Part shown: positions 54,515 through 56,961 of the stretch, piece after piece
Layout of the letters: each line of letters begins with the position of its first letter
Position numbering within the stretch: the stretch's first letter is position 1
Assembly (NCBI GenBank): GCA_037444305.1
Contig: JBBIMP010000035.1
Span: 1-56,961 of the forward strand
DNA length: 56,961 nucleotides
From: JBBIMP01 sp037444305
GTDB lineage: Bacteria; Acidobacteriota; UBA6911
Direction: 5' to 3'
Translations under genes and position numbers: made by a program
Notes under the pieces: model-generated
Databases searched by the model: none
Seen by the model: only the letters and a program-made list of their open reading frames with translations
Told to the model about the DNA's origin: nothing

Positions 54515-54688
54515 CTTAAGAAGCGCCTTGAATCGGCCATCATGGTTTTCAGTCATCCCTCCTGTTGTTTCGCCGCTCCGGGCTTTATTTCAATAAGACA
54601 CAGGTCAGGAAAATGGGACCTTCCTGTAGCCGGTTTCCCGATCCTCCATTCGTGAAATTCGTGCAATTCGTGGCAAAGGTTTTTGTGA
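54515..54688. other. Intergenic with an ATTCGTG phrase repeat
   Basis: Contains CATTCGTGAAATTCGTGCAA TTCGTGGCAAAGG at 54647-54677. Otherwise nothing recognisable. The same phrase family borders the toxin-antitoxin-like islets that follow. Confidence 0.5.
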
Positions 54689-54867
54689 TCATAATCGGTA
54701 AATTGATGGGATCCTCGCCGATGCATTGAGGATTTCGATGCCGACCACGCGGTTATCCTTTGTGGTATCCAGGTTGACGCCCTCGGAGACTTCCACCGCA
54801 CCATCGGGCTGTTCCTTGGAAAGCTCGAGGTAGACGCATCAGCGACCGCATCATAATAAACCTTCAC
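54689..54867 (-). pseudogene. DUF2283-family small protein, frameshifted
   Basis: Begins with GTG then KVYYDAVADA, the typical start of DUF2283. One base is missing near 54834; in the shifted frame the expected sequence continues YLELSKEQPDGAVEVSEGVN and NRVVGIEILNASARIPSIY. DUF2283 proteins are often paired with DUF4258 as a toxin-antitoxin-like couple. The frameshift may be a sequencing error. Confidence 0.7.
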
Positions 54868-54965
54868 TTTTCCGCCCTCCTTTTCAGCGGATACGCTGTG
54901 ACGAGGATGATTTCGTCTCCCGCCAATTTGTAACTTGAATGGATCACCGTATTCAATTTGTCAAG
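54864..54965 (-). pseudogene. DUF4258-like partner, C-terminal fragment
   Basis: The last 33 residues (LNTVIHSSYKLAGDEIILVT then AYPLKRRAEK) look like the end of a DUF4258/RelE-like protein, overlapping the DUF2283 start as GTGA. The N-terminus is replaced by the CACGGATTTCACGGATG phrase repeat (54988-55018), so this copy is truncated. Confidence 0.5.
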
Positions 54966-54987
54966 TCCAAGGCAGTTCTCCATGTCC

Positions 54988-55018
54988 TCCGCGCACATCC
55001 GTGAAATCCGTGTACCCC
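54988..55018. repeat. CCGTGAAATCCGTGT phrase repeat
   Basis: CGCGCACATCCGTGAAATCC GTGTACCCC, followed by a T-run (55014-55022). It borders the truncated DUF4258-like fragment. Confidence 0.6.
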
Positions 55019-55125
55019 TTTTTTCTGAGCTTCCTGAATTCCATGCCATCAGCACCCATAGGATTAACGGCAGCGTCGCGAAAAGCGTCGCTCATCTGCC
55101 GATTCGCTCGTTTGGATGTTAAGAT

Positions 55126-55365
55126 ATGAGTCCGACAATCTTTCGCGAGCGCGGATACCGGTTTCTTTTCTTTTCGAGAGAGGAGCCTCGCCTTCACGTG
55201 CATGTTCAAGGCGGCCGGGGAGAGGCAAAGTTTTGGATAGAGCCGCATATCGAGCCGGCATCCAGTCATGGATTATCGTCACCCGAGCTCCGCGTCATCC
55301 GGTCCATTATAGAGGACAGGCAAGATGAGATCAGAAGCTGCTGGAAAAGGCACTTCCAAAGCTGA
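55126..55365 (+). CDS. DUF4160 protein, toxin-antitoxin-like
   Basis: A 79-residue protein (YRFLFFSREEPRLHVHVQGG; AKFWIEPHIEPASSHGL) that matches the DUF4160 pattern, with the conserved HVHV pair. DUF4160 and DUF2442 genes occur together in many bacteria and are suspected toxin-antitoxin modules, not proven here. It overlaps the next gene by 41 bases. Confidence 0.82.
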   Translation: MSPTIFRERGYRFLFFSREEPRLHVHVQGGRGEAKFWIEPHIEPASSHGLSSPELRVIRSIIEDRQDEIRSCWKRHFQS

Positions 55366-55606
55366 GGTCACCAACATCTCGAGGCACGGAATCTGGATTC
55401 TGGTGGGAGACGAGGAGCTTTTCCTGCCGATGAAGGACTTCCCCTGGTTTGCCTCTGCGCCGGTATCGGCGGTCCTCAACCTGGTGTGCCCTCGGGCAGG
55501 GCATCTATACTGGCCCGACCTGGATGTGGACCTTGAATTGGATTCCATCCGGCACCCCGAGAAATACCCGCTGGTCTCAAAGGTCTGCGATCCCTCGGGG
55601 CAATAG
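55325..55606 (+). CDS. DUF2442 protein, partner of DUF4160
   Basis: A 93-residue protein with VTNISRHGIWILVGDEELFL then PMKDFPWFASAPVSAVLNL and HLYWPDLDVDLELDSIRHPE, the DUF2442 pattern. Overlapping, same-strand order with DUF4160 is the usual one. Confidence 0.85.
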   Translation: MRSEAAGKGTSKAEVTNISRHGIWILVGDEELFLPMKDFPWFASAPVSAVLNLVCPRAGHLYWPDLDVDLELDSIRHPEKYPLVSKVCDPSGQ

Positions 55607-55611
55607 CTCCC

Positions 55612-55650
55612 TCCGTGCTTATCCGTGAAATCCGTGTGCCGCTTTTTTTC
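55612..55650. repeat. CCGTGAAATCCGTGT phrase repeat
   Basis: CGTGCTTATCCGTGAAATCC GTGTGCCGC followed by a T-run of seven. It lies between the DUF2442 gene and the convergent PIN gene and may double as a weak terminator. Confidence 0.6.
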
Positions 55651-55656
55651 TGCGGG

Positions 55657-56064
55657 CTAAGGCGCCCACTGCTCCACCAGCCCGGAGCTCAGTATCGTTC
55701 TGTCCTTGGTCAGCAGCGGTCTCTTGAGGACGATACTTGTAGCGACAATCACCCGGTCGGCCGGATCACGATGAAAAGCCGGGGGGAGTTCCGTAATCTT
55801 GGCTGCAATCGCTGCATCAATTGGGACCATTCGGACAGAACGCCGATGGGTGGCTGCCTCGAGCCAATCTTCGAAGGGTATGGAAAACCTGAGCCGTCCT
55901 CTCTCGACTAGGGTCGCAACCTCCCAGAGACTTATATCGGAAATGCACGGCCGGTCGTCCTCAGGCAGCGCATCGAGTGCCGACAGGGAACGGGTTCCGA
56001 GCCGCTGATCGTGATCCACCCACCAGACCCACGCATGGGTATCCAGGAGCGGAGCGGCACTCAT
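55657..56064 (-). CDS. PIN-domain ribonuclease toxin (VapC type)
   Basis: A 135-residue PIN-domain protein: LLDTHAWVWWVD at the start, ISDISLWEVATLVERG in the middle, RDPADRVIVATS and LTKDRTIL near the end, the metal-binding acidic residues in order. Homologous to the toxin at 15.4 kb, with similar length and the same partner type. It overlaps its antitoxin by 4 bases. Confidence 0.9.
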   Translation of the reverse strand: MSAAPLLDTHAWVWWVDHDQRLGTRSLSALDALPEDDRPCISDISLWEVATLVERGRLRFSIPFEDWLEAATHRRSVRMVPIDAAIAAKITELPPAFHRDPADRVIVATSIVLKRPLLTKDRTILSSGLVEQWAP

Positions 56065-56285
56065 TTGAGCGCCTCGACTTCACTTTCCTCCACAGCCGGC
56101 CGGAGCGGATCACCCACCCAGTGCGCCTTTCCCCGCATTTTCTCCCAAGGCCTGGCATCGCCGTCCCCCACGAGACTTGCGACGACCTTGCCCCGTTTGG
56201 TAATGACAATCCGCTCGCCTGACTTGTGGACCTTGTCAATAAGGGCGAGGCACTTGGCTTTGAATTCGGTGGCGGTGACTTTCAT
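56061..56285 (-). CDS. Phd/YefM-type antitoxin
   Basis: A 74-residue protein: MKVTATEFKAKCLALIDKVH then KSGERIVITKRGKVVASLVG, the Phd/YefM core, and a C-terminal tail for toxin binding. No good ribosome site is seen; the start is immediately next to a perfect palindrome, so the mRNA may be nearly leaderless. Confidence 0.88.
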   Translation of the reverse strand: MKVTATEFKAKCLALIDKVHKSGERIVITKRGKVVASLVGDGDARPWEKMRGKAHWVGDPLRPAVEESEVEALK

Positions 56286-56286
56286 G

Positions 56287-56305
56287 TGGTCAGTATGAAT
56301 GACCA
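56287..56305 (-). promoter_or_regulatory. Operator of the second VapC/Phd pair
   Basis: TGGTCA (56287-56292), 7 bases, TGACCA (56300-56305): a perfect inverted repeat directly before the antitoxin start, as expected for autoregulation. Confidence 0.7.
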
Positions 56306-56335
56306 TTTTCCAATTCGTCAAGCCCAATGCATTTC

Positions 56336-56393
56336 TCCGCGCCTTCCGCTCTTCTCCGTGAACTCCGTGTAACGCTTTTTTCTTTTCTCTGCT
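56336..56393. repeat. CTCCGTGAACTCCGTGT phrase repeat
   Basis: CTTCTCCGTGAACTCCGTGT AACGCTTTTTTCTTTTC, again a CCGTG phrase followed by a T-run. It sits between the antitoxin and the dehydrogenase. Confidence 0.6.
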
Positions 56394-56409
56394 AGATTGT
56401 GAGCTGTCC

Positions 56410-56961
56410 ATGCCACACGCACAGAGACTCAGATGGGGCGTCCTCGGCTGCGCGGGTTTTGCATTGCGCCGCACGATCCCCGCGCTTCTGGAAACCCCCT
56501 CCGCCGAGCTGATCGCCGTCGCCGGCCGTACGGTAGAAAAGGCCGAATCCTTCCGCCGCCGCTTCAATCTTCCCCGTGCCTACGGCAGCTACGAAGACCT
56601 GCTGGCTGATCCCGCGATCGACGCGGTTTACATCCCGCTTCCCCACAGCCTCCACGCCGAGTGGATGCTGAAGTCGATCGCCGCGGGGAAGCACTGCCTT
56701 TGCGAAAAGCCTTTTACGGTGAATGCCGCCGAGGCCGGGCAGGTCCGCGATGCAGCCGAGGCCGCCGGGATCCGGGTGATGGAGGGTTTCATGTGGCGTT
56801 TTCATCCCCAGCACGCGCGGGCCACGGAGCTGGTGAAGAGTGGCGCCATCGGCCCCGTGAGGCTGATCCGGGCGTCATTTGCTTTTCACTACTCCGACCG
56901 GAGCAACTTCCGGATGGATCCCGCTTTGGGCGGCGGCTGCGTGCTGGACATCGGCTGCTAC
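56410..56961 (+). CDS. Gfo/Idh/MocA-family NAD(P)-dependent dehydrogenase, N-terminal part
   Basis: The first 184 codons, cut by the window edge. RWGVLGCAGFALRRTIPALL is the nucleotide-binding Rossmann start, AVYIPLPHSLHAEWMLKSIA and AGKHCLCEKPFTVNAAEAGQ carry the EKP motif, and FMWRFHPQHARA follows. These enzymes oxidise sugars, inositols or related compounds; the substrate is unknown. A full-length protein has about 330-350 residues. Confidence 0.9.
   Translation, partial: MPHAQRLRWGVLGCAGFALRRTIPALLETPSAELIAVAGRTVEKAESFRRRFNLPRAYGSYEDLLADPAIDAVYIPLPHSLHAEWMLKSIAAGKHCLCEKPFTVNAAEAGQVRDAAEAAGIRVMEGFMWRFHPQHARATELVKSGAIGPVRLIRASFAFHYSDRSNFRMDPALGGGCVLDIGCY

Overview
The window looks like a scaffold from an uncultured, GC-rich Acidobacteriota bacterium, probably metagenome-derived. 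The main clues are a VWFA-related Acidobacterial-domain protein directly behind a 1130-residue carboxypeptidase-regulatory-like TonB receptor, several more Oar-type receptor pieces, a futalosine-pathway gene (mqnD-like), and four 100-N gaps. At least three of the gaps are flanked by the same sequence on both sides, so they are unresolved overlaps rather than missing DNA. The phylum call is an inference from gene content.

Layout. 0-9 kb: the edge of a PqqD/ATP-grasp cluster, a serine hydrolase, tex, a methyltransferase and a VanZ-like protein. 9.4-15 kb: a minus-strand operon of TonB receptor then VWFA protein, ending in a strong bidirectional terminator. 15.3-27.4 kb: an accessory region with a VapBC-type pair, DUF362 ferredoxin protein, fdhD, a nucleotidyltransferase pair and a GntR regulator. 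This stretch is crowded with genes that lack their middles or are fused in frame to unrelated genes: flavocytochrome c, CaiB::TonB, a glycosidase-like gene, SSS symporter::TonB and an MFS stub. Such mosaics usually mean misassembly, but real deletions cannot be excluded from sequence alone. 27.4-44.2 kb: ordinary core genes (mqnD-like, fmdB-like, glucokinase, GAF and HDOD signalling proteins, MlaD, MoaB, phosphoglycolate phosphatase, a TrmJ-like methylase, DedA, EamA, a stand-alone LigD-type phosphoesterase, rho). 45.4-54.5 kb: a complete Bat-type operon (MoxR, DUF58, BatD-like, two VWA proteins, TPR protein, BatD, BatE). 54.5-56.4 kb: small toxin-antitoxin-like islets. The end is a truncated Gfo/Idh/MocA dehydrogenase.

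The most interesting system is at 44.2-45.1 kb. A small HUH-motif (HVH) Y1-type transposase, resembling REP-associated tyrosine transposases, sits between two arrays of a 33-bp repeat. The same repeat arm occurs elsewhere as longer imperfect hairpins at about 8.7, 35.6, 35.8, 41.0, 47.4 and 49.5 kb, always between genes and twice inside the Bat operon. This reads as a transposase with its dispersed palindromic substrates. A second, unrelated class of intergenic phrases (variants of CCGTGAAATCCGTGT or CTTTGCGTCTTTGCG) and a 33-bp tandem repeat at 51.5 kb also occupy operon gaps.
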